Positions 21,867 through 30,090 of a stretch of DNA of 64,000 nt are shown piece by piece. The stretch lies in the NCBI RefSeq assembly GCF_024509055.1, contig NZ_JANINM010000520.1, forward strand, positions 1-64,000. Direction: 5' to 3'. Origin of the DNA: Mesorhizobium sp. (GTDB lineage: Bacteria; Pseudomonadota; Alphaproteobacteria; Rhizobiales; Rhizobiaceae). Numbering within the stretch: the stretch's first letter is position 1; each line of letters begins with the position of its first letter. The notes beneath the pieces are model-generated. The model saw nothing but the letters and a program-made list of their open reading frames with translations. It was not told where the DNA came from and ran no database searches. Position numbers and translations under genes: made by a program.

Positions 21867-21900
21867 CTTGGTCTCCATTTGATCAGGCTTGCAGCCTTGG

Positions 21901-23175
21901 TCACGCATCCACGGTCTCTTGCTTCGCGGCAGCGTGATAGGCCAGATATTTTCGCTGCGTCGAAATGCGATCCGCCACATGCTTGGCGTCGTGCCAGACG
22001 CCCCAGATAAAACTCGACCCTCTTCGCGACTGCCAGGGCAGCCCGAGGAAGTAGATCCCGGGCTCGATCGAGACGCCGCGCTGATGCCTTGGCCGGCCCT
22101 TCTCGTCGAAAGCGTCGACCTTCAGCCAGCTGTAATCGACGGCAAAACCTGTCGCCCAGATGATCGTGGTTACCCCGACATCGGCCAGGTTGAGCTCGCG
22201 GATCGGATTGGTCACGCAGTCCGGGTCCGGGCCGATCTTGCGCAGGGCGGGTTCTTCCGGAAGGTCCAGACCGTTGCGAGCCACATAGGCGTCCGCCTCG
22301 TCCAGCAGCGACATCAGATTGGCGTCGCCCCGGGCAATGTTCTTTGCAAGATCCGGCGCAAAGGTCATCACACCGTCCTGGTAGGTCTTCGTCATGCCGA
22401 CCAGTGTAAGCCCCTGCGCGGCCAGACGGCGGAAATCGATCGTTTCACCGCCGCGCGCACCGCTGACGGCGATCGTGACATGTTCCGTGCCGGGTCCTGG
22501 CGTTTCGAGGTCCCATTTGCCGAGAACGCCCAGCCACCAGCAAAAGTCGCGCCCGCGATAGGCGCGCGGCGGGCGGTCGTGCGGACCGACCGACAGATAG
22601 ACGCGCCTTCCCGCACGCTGGAGCTCATCCGCGATCTGCACGCCCGACGATCCTGCTCCGACAACCAGCACCGCGCCTTTCGGCAGTTGCTCGGGATTGC
22701 GATAGGCGCTGGAGTGAATTTGCAGGATGCCGGCTTCCTTAGGGACAAGCGGCGGAATGACGGGGACCTGGAAAGGTCCGGTTGCGGCGACGATGCTGTT
22801 GGCCTCGATCACGCCGTCCGAAGTCTCGACGCGGAATCCTGGTCGACCGGTATTTCTTTGCACCAGCTTGACCTCCACGCCGCAGCGGATCGGCGCATTG
22901 ATCTGCTTTGCGTAGGCGACGAAATAGTCAGCGACCTCCTCCTTGGAGGGAAAGCCATCTGGGCCTGTAATAGGGAATTCCATACCCGGGAACCGGTCGT
23001 GCCAGGCCGGACCGTTGGCCACCAGGGAGTCCCAACGTTGCGAACGCCAGCGCTCGGCAATCCGGCCGCGCTCGACAACCAGATGCGGCACCCCGCATTT
23101 GCTCAGGTGCTCGCTCATGGCAACGCCTGCCTGGCCACCACCGACGACAAGTGTGTCTACCTTTTCAACCGACAT
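21901..23175 (-). CDS. Flavin-dependent monooxygenase (FMO/CzcO-like)
   Basis: 424 residues. Two Rossmann motifs: FAD-binding LVVGGGQAGVAMSEHL near the N-terminus and NADP-binding VLVVGAGSSGVQIADEL near residue 175. The late ATGFAVDYSW segment completes the FAD site, and WRSQRWDSL is typical of CzcO-like flavoproteins. The strict FMO fingerprint FxGxxxHxxx is not evident. It is the first gene of a four-gene operon and divergent from the YtcJ-like amidohydrolase across two LysR-type palindromes. It probably hydroxylates the acid or heterocycle made upstream in the pathway (inference). Confidence 0.82.
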   Translation of the reverse strand: MSVEKVDTLVVGGGQAGVAMSEHLSKCGVPHLVVERGRIAERWRSQRWDSLVANGPAWHDRFPGMEFPITGPDGFPSKEEVADYFVAYAKQINAPIRCGVEVKLVQRNTGRPGFRVETSDGVIEANSIVAATGPFQVPVIPPLVPKEAGILQIHSSAYRNPEQLPKGAVLVVGAGSSGVQIADELQRAGRRVYLSVGPHDRPPRAYRGRDFCWWLGVLGKWDLETPGPGTEHVTIAVSGARGGETIDFRRLAAQGLTLVGMTKTYQDGVMTFAPDLAKNIARGDANLMSLLDEADAYVARNGLDLPEEPALRKIGPDPDCVTNPIRELNLADVGVTTIIWATGFAVDYSWLKVDAFDEKGRPRHQRGVSIEPGIYFLGLPWQSRRGSSFIWGVWHDAKHVADRISTQRKYLAYHAAAKQETVDA

Positions 23176-23278
23176 ATCCGCGTCTCTTCCGATAGGGCTT
23201 TCGCCGCTGTGATGGAGGTCCGTTTTGCTTTTAGTGACGGGCTGGCGGAGCGAAAATTATGATTTCATGTGTCAGTGC

Positions 23279-23293
23279 TTAGCTTATCCCTAA
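23279..23293. promoter_or_regulatory. Candidate LysR operator 1 in the FMO/amidohydrolase divergent promoter
   Basis: TTAGC-N5-CCTAA, one mismatch from the palindrome at 16984-17000, with T-N11-A spacing kept. It is about 104 bases upstream of the monooxygenase start. Confidence 0.5.
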
Positions 23294-23373
23294 ACGCTGC
23301 AGCGGATCGCCCGGCGAGTTGCCGGACTTCCAGCAATCAATGTCGGCAAAGCACCTCCGAACATTGCGACAGC

Positions 23374-23388
23374 TTAGGCAAACCCTAA
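23374..23388. promoter_or_regulatory. Candidate LysR operator 2 in the FMO/amidohydrolase divergent promoter
   Basis: TTAGG-N5-CCTAA, extended to CTTAGG-N5-CCTAAG, a perfect six-base inverted repeat with the same spacing as at 16984-17000. It is about 95 bases upstream of the amidohydrolase start. The 307-base gap 23176-23482 holds these two sites and no gene. Confidence 0.6.
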
Positions 23389-23482
23389 GCACGGGTACTG
23401 GAAAAAGTTATTCTTGCGCCCCGCTTTTGATGGTTCCCTGCATCCATTACCCACATGAAAAACGACGATCGCCGGGAGTGAA

Positions 23483-25114
23483 ATGGCGCAGGAGACCCTT
23501 TACGCAAACGGTGCGCTGTACACAGTCGATGCGGCGAATCCCGTCGCTGAAGCGATGCTCGTTCGCGGCGACCGCATCGTCGCTGTCGGCCCTTGGTCAT
23601 CCGTCAGACCGCAAGCCTCCGCGGATGCCGAAATTATCGATCTTCAGGGCCGGTTCGCGATGCCGGCCTTCATCGACTCTCACGTCCACTTCGCCTGGGG
23701 AAGCAAATATCTCGATGAAGTACAGTTGCGCGAGGCAAAGACCTTTGGCGACGTTCTCGCCCGGCTGAAGGCCTATGCGCAAGCTCATCCCGGTCGGACA
23801 TGGATCGTGGGCAGCGAGTTCAGTTACGGCTACCCCGATCTCCCGGAAGGCGGCTTCCACAAATCGCTTCTCGATCAGGTCGTTGCCGATCGCCCCGTCT
23901 TCTTCCGCTCAGGCATGGCGCACGCGGCCTGGGTGAACAGCAAGGCAATGGAACTCGCTGGCATCACGCGGGATACACCCGATCCCCAAGGTGGACAGAT
24001 CGTAAGGGATGAGAGCGGTGAGCCGACCGGATGGCTGAAGGAGAAAGCGTGGTCCCAGTTTGAAACCCTGGCCCCCCAGCTTTCGAAATCGGATCTGCGC
24101 GCGGCGCTGCTGCGCGCCATCAAGGAAGCTAACCGTTTGGGGTTGTCGCGCGTTCAAAGCGCGGGGATGGACGACGAAGCGGCTCCCTTGCTGGCCGAGA
24201 TATTCGCGAATGACGAACTGAGCCTGCGATTCACGCTTTCCAGCATTGTAAATCCGGATTCGAACCCTGAGGAGGTGATTGCGCGCGTTTCCGGATGGCG
24301 GAATGACCTCGACGCCGACTTTCTCGACGGGCGCGTCATCAAGTTCTTCCTGGACGGAGTCCTTGAATCCCACACCGGCTTCATGCCGCAGGGCTATGCC
24401 GACAAACCGGATGAAACCGGAACGTGCCTGTGGAAGGCTTCGGCCTACAACGCCGCCGTCAGCCGTGCCCAGCAGGAAGGTTTCCAGGTCTGGACGCACG
24501 CAATTGGTACGGGCGCCATCGAAATGGCCCTCGACGCATATGGCGCCGATGGAGAACGTTCGAGGCAGTGCCGGCCACGGGTCGAGCATTGCGAAATACC
24601 CACTGCGCGCGACATCGAGCGTTTCGCCCAGATAGGCGCGATAGCCAGCTTCCAGCCCGCCATGATCTATCCACGCGATCAGTGGCTCGGAATGGAGGGG
24701 CTTTGGGAAGTGCGTGTCGGCTCCGAATCCTTGCCGCGCGCCTTTCCCGTTCGTTCCATCCTCGAGGCCGAGGGCGCTGTCGCCTTCGGAACCGATTGGC
24801 CTATCGTCGACCTCAATCCGCTCGTTGGCATACGCAATGCGGTGTTGCGACAAAGCCGGGACCACCAGCCGGAAACCGGTTGGGTTCCTGAGCAGAGGGT
24901 CACCGTCGCGGAGGCGCTCCATGCCTACACGCTGGGGGCGGCCTTTGCCGGCCACCGCGAAAACGATGAGGGCAGTCTGGCGGCGGGGAAGCTCGCCGAC
25001 TTCATCGTCCTTTCCGATGATCCGCTGAAGGTCGAGCCGGACAAGCTTGCGGACATCAGGGTGCTGAAGACGATCGTCGGCGGAAAATCGGTTTGGGAAG
25101 AACCTACGGCCTGA
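23483..25114 (+). CDS. Amidohydrolase family 3 (YtcJ-like)
   Basis: 543 residues, normal for YtcJ-type enzymes. Motifs: N-terminal beta-sandwich LYANGALYTVD, metal ligands in DSHVHFAWG, candidate Lys in VIKFFLDGVLES, His in WTHAIGTGAIEM and RVEHCEIP, the catalytic Asp in FGTDWPI, and a C-terminal sandwich segment GSLAAGKLADFIVLSDDP. It hydrolyses C-N bonds in cyclic amides, formamides or similar compounds. It is divergent from the FMO operon with shared operator palindromes and is followed by a GMC oxidoreductase 20 bases later, so the two are probably one operon. Confidence 0.88.
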   Translation: MAQETLYANGALYTVDAANPVAEAMLVRGDRIVAVGPWSSVRPQASADAEIIDLQGRFAMPAFIDSHVHFAWGSKYLDEVQLREAKTFGDVLARLKAYAQAHPGRTWIVGSEFSYGYPDLPEGGFHKSLLDQVVADRPVFFRSGMAHAAWVNSKAMELAGITRDTPDPQGGQIVRDESGEPTGWLKEKAWSQFETLAPQLSKSDLRAALLRAIKEANRLGLSRVQSAGMDDEAAPLLAEIFANDELSLRFTLSSIVNPDSNPEEVIARVSGWRNDLDADFLDGRVIKFFLDGVLESHTGFMPQGYADKPDETGTCLWKASAYNAAVSRAQQEGFQVWTHAIGTGAIEMALDAYGADGERSRQCRPRVEHCEIPTARDIERFAQIGAIASFQPAMIYPRDQWLGMEGLWEVRVGSESLPRAFPVRSILEAEGAVAFGTDWPIVDLNPLVGIRNAVLRQSRDHQPETGWVPEQRVTVAEALHAYTLGAAFAGHRENDEGSLAAGKLADFIVLSDDPLKVEPDKLADIRVLKTIVGGKSVWEEPTA

Positions 25115-25134
25115 AACCGCATCTTGGGGGCGAC

Positions 25135-26733
25135 ATGGAAGCGACGGAATTTGACTACATCGTCGTAGGCGCGGGTTCCGCCGGTTGCGTGGTCGCCAAC
25201 AGGCTGAGCGCCAATCCCTCGGTCAGGGTGTGCCTGATCGAGGCCGGCGGCAGCGACAACAGCCTGCGGGTGAAAGTGCCCGCGGGCATTCTCTCGCTCT
25301 ACGGCAACCCGGACTACGATTATTGCTTTGTGGGCGTGCCGCAGCCCCATCTCAACAACCGCAGGATCCCCGTCAACCGCGGCAAGGCGCTGGGCGGATC
25401 GAGCTCGATCAACTCGATGGTCTATATCCGCGGCGCCGCCGAGGATTACGACGAATGGACTGAACTCGGCTGTGCCGGCTGGGCCTATCGCGACGTGCTG
25501 CCGGTGTTCCGGAAGCTGGAGCGCAATCTGCTTGGCCAGGACAAGCGCTATCACGGAGCGGACGGCGAACTTCTGGTCGACAACCCGCGCGATCCGAACT
25601 TGCTTTCCGGCATGTTCGTCAAGGCCGGCGAACGTGCCGGCCTGCCCGCCAACGCCGACTTCAATGCCGAGAGCCAGTTCGGTCTCGGAATCTACAACGT
25701 CACCCAGGATCGAGGCCAGCGCTTCAGCAGCTTCAGCGCTTTCATGCGTCCGGTGCTCGATCGCAAGAACCTGACGCTGCTCAGCGAATGCGAGGTCATC
25801 GACCTCGTCATTGCCGGGCAACGCGCGACAGGCATGCGAGTGCAACATGAGGGTCGGCAAAAGCTGCTGTCGGCCAACCGCGACATCGTCCTCTCGGCAG
25901 GTGCTATCAACTCGCCCAGGATCCTGATGGCCTCCGGTATCGGCCCGGCAAGCGAACTCACAAAGGTCGGCATAACGCCGGTTCTCGACCTGCCCGGCGT
26001 CGGCAAGAACCTGCAGGACCACGTCGACGGCATGATCACGGTACGCTCCAGCAGCACCAGGACGCTCGGCCTGTCGCTCCCCAATTTGCACCGCATTGCC
26101 GCCGCGCCCTTCCAGTATTTCGCGCGCCGCAAGGGCATGCTCACCACCAATTATGTCGAGGCCGGCGGCTTCGCGAGGACCAGGTACGCGAACGGACTTC
26201 CCGACATCCAGTTCCATTTCGTCCCGGGCTACCGCAGTCATCGCGGCAGGCTCATCGAGTATGGCCACGGCTATGCCATCCACACCTGCGTGCTTCGGCC
26301 GAAAAGCGTGGGTGAGATCACCCTGTCACGGGACAGTTCCCGCCGGGACGTCCTCATCGACCACCGTTTCTTCACGGATGAGCAAGACGCCAAGGTTCTG
26401 GTCGAAGGCATCAAGATCGCGCGCAGTATCCTTGCCGCATCGGAGTTCGACGAGGTGCGAGGCAAGGAGATGCTGCCCGGCAAGGATGTCCGCAGCGACG
26501 ACGAGATCCTCGCCTATCTGCGCGCCGAAGCCCTGACCGTTTACCATCCAGTGGGAACCTGCAAGATGGGTACGGATTCGATGGCTGTCGTCGATCCAGC
26601 GACGCTGAGGGTGCGAGGCATCGACGGCTTGCGGGTGGCGGATGCCTCCATCATGCCGAAGCTGATCGGCGGCAACACCAATGCGCCGAGCATGATGATC
26701 GGACAGAAAGCCTCGGAGATGATCCTGGGCTGA
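25135..26733 (+). CDS. GMC-family FAD oxidoreductase (choline dehydrogenase-like)
   Basis: 532 residues. FAD-binding YIVVGAGSAGCVVANRL, GMC signature GKALGGSSSINSMVYIRG, second signature SAGAINSPRILMASGIGP and active-site region YHPVGTCKMGTD with the C-terminal GGNTNAPSMMIG. It oxidises primary alcohols to aldehydes with FAD. The start was chosen at MEATEFDYIVVG with GGGGGCG just upstream, because the GMC fold begins there. It follows the amidohydrolase closely and is presumably cotranscribed with it. Confidence 0.88.
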   Translation: MEATEFDYIVVGAGSAGCVVANRLSANPSVRVCLIEAGGSDNSLRVKVPAGILSLYGNPDYDYCFVGVPQPHLNNRRIPVNRGKALGGSSSINSMVYIRGAAEDYDEWTELGCAGWAYRDVLPVFRKLERNLLGQDKRYHGADGELLVDNPRDPNLLSGMFVKAGERAGLPANADFNAESQFGLGIYNVTQDRGQRFSSFSAFMRPVLDRKNLTLLSECEVIDLVIAGQRATGMRVQHEGRQKLLSANRDIVLSAGAINSPRILMASGIGPASELTKVGITPVLDLPGVGKNLQDHVDGMITVRSSSTRTLGLSLPNLHRIAAAPFQYFARRKGMLTTNYVEAGGFARTRYANGLPDIQFHFVPGYRSHRGRLIEYGHGYAIHTCVLRPKSVGEITLSRDSSRRDVLIDHRFFTDEQDAKVLVEGIKIARSILAASEFDEVRGKEMLPGKDVRSDDEILAYLRAEALTVYHPVGTCKMGTDSMAVVDPATLRVRGIDGLRVADASIMPKLIGGNTNAPSMMIGQKASEMILG

Positions 26734-26783
26734 CCATCACGGTCCGTGAAAGTTCGGAGCGGCTTGCGTCGCCGGTTCCAACA

Positions 26784-26817
26784 GCCATCGCCCTGCACGG
26801 CGAAGGCGGCTTCTTCT
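26784..26817 (+). terminator. Possible terminator after the GMC gene
   Basis: Nine-base arms (26784-26792 and 26799-26807, one mismatch) with a six-base loop, followed by a CT-rich tail TTCTTCT. It lies in the 122-base gap between convergent genes. The U-tract is weak. Confidence 0.3.
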
Positions 26818-26855
26818 GATCGGAGACCGCCCGAACCTATCGCCCTACACGCGGG

Positions 26856-27746
26856 TCAGTGATCCTCGTCGATCTCGTCGTGCAACAGGCCGAGGATGCG
26901 GCGCTTGAGCGCGATGAAGTCCGGTTCGAGGATCACGTCCATCGAGCGCGGCCGCGAAATGTCGACCTTGATCTCGGCTTTGATCTTGCCTGGCCGGGCG
27001 GTCATCACCAGGACGCGGTCGCCCAGAACGAGCGCCTCGTCGATGTCGTGGGTGACGAACAGCACCGTCTTCTGCTGCCGCTCCCAGACGTGCAGAAGCA
27101 GCTTCTGCATGGTGCCTCGCGTCTGGCTGTCGAGAGCGCCGAAAGGCTCGTCCATCAGCAGCACGGCCGGGTCGTTTGCGAGCGCGCGCGCGATTGCCAC
27201 CCGCTGCTTCATGCCGCCCGACAGCTGCGCCGGATAATGGTCCGCGAAGGGCGCGAGACCGACTTCGTTGAGATACTGGTCGACGATCTGCCTGCGCTGC
27301 TCCGCGGGCAGGCCCTTGCGCTTCGGGCCGTATTCGATGTTGGCGCGCACAGTCAGCCAGGGAAACAGGGTGTAGCTTTGGAACACCATGCCCCTGTCGG
27401 GGCCTGGCTCGATCACTTCCCTGCCATCCACCTTGATGATGCCCGAGGTCGCGTCATTGAGGCCGGCGGCGAGATAAAGCAGGCTCGATTTGCCGCAGCC
27501 GGAGGGACCGACGATGACGCAGAATTCGTTCTTCGCCACCTTCAACGAGACATCGTCCAGCGCCAGCACGCCATTGGCTTCGCCGTAACGCAATGTCACG
27601 TCTTCAATGGCCATCGTGATGCCGGCCGAACGCGGGTCGGCCATCGAAGCCGTGGCGGCTGGATTGATTGCCTTGGTGGATTCGGTCATTGCCATCCTTG
27701 ATCCGGCTGCCGTTTGTGAGGTTGCGTTCAAAATCAGGGTGCCCAT
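26856..27746 (-). CDS. NitT/TauT-type ABC transporter ATPase
   Basis: 296 residues. Walker A GPSGCGKSS, Q-loop MVFQSYTLFPWL, signature LSGGMKQRVAIARAL, Walker B VLLMDEPFGALD and H-loop FVTHDIDEAL. This is the SsuB/TauB/NrtD type. The ATG chosen overlaps the permease end by 13 bases and has GAAGGTGG upstream; the first about 45 residues are low-complexity, so an internal start (MADPRSAG or MAIEDVTL) is also possible. It is the third gene of the operon after the binding protein and permease. Confidence 0.88.
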   Translation of the reverse strand: MGTLILNATSQTAAGSRMAMTESTKAINPAATASMADPRSAGITMAIEDVTLRYGEANGVLALDDVSLKVAKNEFCVIVGPSGCGKSSLLYLAAGLNDATSGIIKVDGREVIEPGPDRGMVFQSYTLFPWLTVRANIEYGPKRKGLPAEQRRQIVDQYLNEVGLAPFADHYPAQLSGGMKQRVAIARALANDPAVLLMDEPFGALDSQTRGTMQKLLLHVWERQQKTVLFVTHDIDEALVLGDRVLVMTARPGKIKAEIKVDISRPRSMDVILEPDFIALKRRILGLLHDEIDEDH

Positions 27747-28537
27747 GGCGCCACCTTCGCTCGCAGGATGCGGAATGCCGTGTCGGTGATCAGCCCCAGA
27801 AGCCCGATCGCGGCGATCGCCATGAAGATCACATCGACCTGAAAGCCGCGCATCGCCTTCAGGCTGATGTAGCCAAGGCCGCTCGACGCGGCGACGAGCT
27901 CGGCCACCACCAGATAGGTCCAGGCCCAGCCCATGGTGACGCGAAGCGTGTCGAGGATCGCGGGGAGTGCCGCCGGGAAAATGACGTGCCACACGGCTTC
28001 CCTGCGCTTCGTGCCCAAGGTGTAGGAGGCGTTCACCAGGTCCCTCGATACGCCGCGCGCGCAATCGGAGATCATCACCAGTTGCTGGAAGAAGGTGCCG
28101 AAGAAGATCACCGCAATCCGCTGTTCGATGCCGATGCCGATCCACAAGATGAACAGCGGCACGAACGAGGTCACCGGCAGGTAGCGGATAAAGTTGACCA
28201 GCGGCTCCAGCGGCGCCTGAACCGCCCGGTACGTGCCCATCCACAATCCGAGCGGCACGGCGATCACCGATGACACGACGAAGCCGAGCAGCACCACCTT
28301 GGCGCTGGTCAAGGTGTGATAGAAAAGGCTGCCGTCCAGGCCCATGCGATAGGTCGTCTGCAGCACCGTCCCGGGCGTGGGCAGGAACATGTTGGGCACG
28401 ACCCGTCCGTAGGACAACAAGGCCCAGCCGCCGATGACGACCACCCACATCGCCAGCGCGAGCGTCGTCGCCGTGCTGGCGGGAATGTTGGCGAATGGGG
28501 TCGTCAGGCGTGTCCACGCCGTCCGCCTCTGTGCCAT
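27734..28537 (-). CDS. NitT/TauT-type ABC transporter permease
   Basis: 267 residues with about six membrane helices, beginning after a short cytoplasmic N-terminus (LALAMWVVVIGGWALL). The EAA loop region (ASYTLGTKRREAVWHVIFPAALPAI) fits the SsuC/TauC class. It forms the inner-membrane channel with the ATPase encoded downstream (13-base overlap) and is fed by the binding protein encoded upstream. Confidence 0.88.
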   Translation of the reverse strand: MAQRRTAWTRLTTPFANIPASTATTLALAMWVVVIGGWALLSYGRVVPNMFLPTPGTVLQTTYRMGLDGSLFYHTLTSAKVVLLGFVVSSVIAVPLGLWMGTYRAVQAPLEPLVNFIRYLPVTSFVPLFILWIGIGIEQRIAVIFFGTFFQQLVMISDCARGVSRDLVNASYTLGTKRREAVWHVIFPAALPAILDTLRVTMGWAWTYLVVAELVAASSGLGYISLKAMRGFQVDVIFMAIAAIGLLGLITDTAFRILRAKVAPWAP

Positions 28538-28579
28538 CGGATGGCCTCCGTGATTTAAAGCGCGAATTCAGGCTGTCGC

Positions 28580-28612
28580 GAAAACGGGGCCGGCTCGGAT
28601 GGGCCGACCCCG
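28580..28612 (-). terminator. Intercistronic hairpin with T-run after the binding-protein gene
   Basis: Ten-base arms 28585-28594 and 28603-28612 (one G-U pair on the minus-strand RNA), an eight-base loop, then TTTT. It sits between the binding-protein stop and the permease start. It would attenuate transcription so that binding protein is made in excess. Confidence 0.6.
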
Positions 28613-28624
28613 CGATCTCGAAAC

Positions 28625-29614
28625 TCACTGCTCTTTGATGAAATCGGTATCGAGAATGGTCTTCGCGTCGATCGTCATCTTGAGCTTGCCGGCCTTGCCC
28701 CAGATGTCTTGCGCGAAGTTCACCAGGTCTGACGCCTCGCTCTTCTGCGGCGTGCCGAAGAACTCCAGATTGCGGTCGCGGTCGTAGTAGCGAACGCCCT
28801 TGGCGCCGGCCGCGAAATCCTCGGGCTTCTCGAGGTAGCCGCCAATGCCCTTGGCCATGATCTCATAGGCCTTTTCGGGATTGGCCTTGATGTATTCGAC
28901 CGCCTTGTAATAGCCCTTGATGAGGGCCTTCACATCCTCGGGATGCTTCTCGATCAGGTCGCATTTGAGCGCGATCACATCGACGATCAGGCCCGGAGTC
29001 GTGGTGGAATCGATCAGCACCTTGCCCTTCCCGCCCTTGCGGACCTCGGTCAGGTGCGGCTCCCAGGTCACGGCAGCGGGAACCTGGCCGGCGATGAAGG
29101 CCGTCGCGGCGTCATCTGCGGTCATGTTGGTGATGGTGACGTCGTTCTCGGTCAGGCCTTCCTTCTTCAGGAGCACGTTGAACCAGAATTCGGAAATCGA
29201 GCCTTCGTTCAAGGCTACCTGCTGGCCCTTCAGGTCCTTGAGCGACTTGACGTCGGCCTGCGTGACGACGCCATCTCCGCCGTGGCTGTCGTCGAGCGCC
29301 AGCACATATTTGAAGCAGAGTTCGTCCGAGCGATATTTCATCAGCTCGTCGACGGTGGAAGCCGCGCCATCGAGGTCGCCGCCGGCAACCGCGGCCATGT
29401 AAAGTGCTGATTCTTCTATGATCTTGAGATCGACATCGACGCCGGCTTCCTTGAAGTAACCGAGGTCGCGGGCCAGGAACAGCGGCCCGTAGCCAACCCA
29501 GGTCGTCATGCCCAGGCGAATGTTGCCCGCGTTCGCGGGCGCGGCAAGCCCCAGGCCAAGCAGGCCTGCGCTGACCGCGGTCAGCAGGCAATTCCGGAAT
29601 GTCTTCATTGTCAT
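28625..29614 (-). CDS. ABC transporter substrate-binding protein, SsuA/ThiY-like
   Basis: 329 residues. Signal peptide about 1-30 (KTFRNCLLTAVSAGLLGLGLAAPANA), then RLGMTTWVGYGPLFLARDLGYFKEAGVDVDLK, the standard opening of NitT/TauT binding proteins, and VTWEPHLTEV in the hinge region. The start is the first of two ATGs two codons apart, with AGGGGA five bases before it. It is the first gene of a three-gene importer operon. The ligand is unknown; neighbours suggest an organic amine, sulfonate-like or heterocyclic compound (inference). Confidence 0.9.
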   Translation of the reverse strand: MTMKTFRNCLLTAVSAGLLGLGLAAPANAGNIRLGMTTWVGYGPLFLARDLGYFKEAGVDVDLKIIEESALYMAAVAGGDLDGAASTVDELMKYRSDELCFKYVLALDDSHGGDGVVTQADVKSLKDLKGQQVALNEGSISEFWFNVLLKKEGLTENDVTITNMTADDAATAFIAGQVPAAVTWEPHLTEVRKGGKGKVLIDSTTTPGLIVDVIALKCDLIEKHPEDVKALIKGYYKAVEYIKANPEKAYEIMAKGIGGYLEKPEDFAAGAKGVRYYDRDRNLEFFGTPQKSEASDLVNFAQDIWGKAGKLKMTIDAKTILDTDFIKEQ

Positions 29615-30090
29615 GGTTCCCCTATCGGTGTTGTTGGCATCGGCCTTGTTCGAGTGGCGTATGCCAATGGTTTCGGCAGCCGCTCTCTTGTTATGCGTTG
29701 CCTCCCAGGCGGGCCTTGCATGTTCTAGGTATAGTAAGAGAGCATCCGGGCCGGATCGCAAAAAGAAGTCTTTTTCTGTCCTTTGCTTCGCCGAAACCGA
29801 AGTGGCGGGCTGCTTCGGCTTAGTTTCCCCATGCGGCGGCAGGCGAGCCATTTCGGGAAGCAAGGCGACGGTTTGGAACCGGAAGAACGCTGCTCGCGCG
29901 GTGCGTCGCACCACCGGTGACGATGGCGACCTTGCAAGCAAGTCTCATATCCGTTCCTCTGTTGCCGGCAACATCGGGGAAGACGGGCGCATTGCACAGT
30001 CCGATTATCTGAACACCCTTTTAGCTTTCCTTGTTTGAGGTCGCCCTCGCCGGGAGTAATAGTCGCGGCGGAATTCGTAAGGAGGAGATG
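29615..30090. other. 476-base divergent intergenic region
   Basis: It lies between the importer operon (minus) and the aldehyde dehydrogenase (plus) and must hold both promoters. Long open frames cross it but look like chance extensions of the genes on either side. I see no matching TTAGG-N5-CCTAA site here, so the importer may not belong to that regulon. Confidence 0.5.

Noticed and set aside
24925..26283. 452-residue minus-strand frame
   Set aside because: Antisense to the amidohydrolase and GMC genes, which have full family motifs.
27747..28628. N-terminal extension of the NitT/TauT ATPase to 590 residues
   Set aside because: The extension runs antiphase through the permease gene; the ABC fold starts well after it.
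29615..29941. Long N-terminal extension of the NitT/TauT binding protein
   Set aside because: The signal peptide begins at the internal ATG with a good ribosome site; the extension is upstream noncoding DNA.
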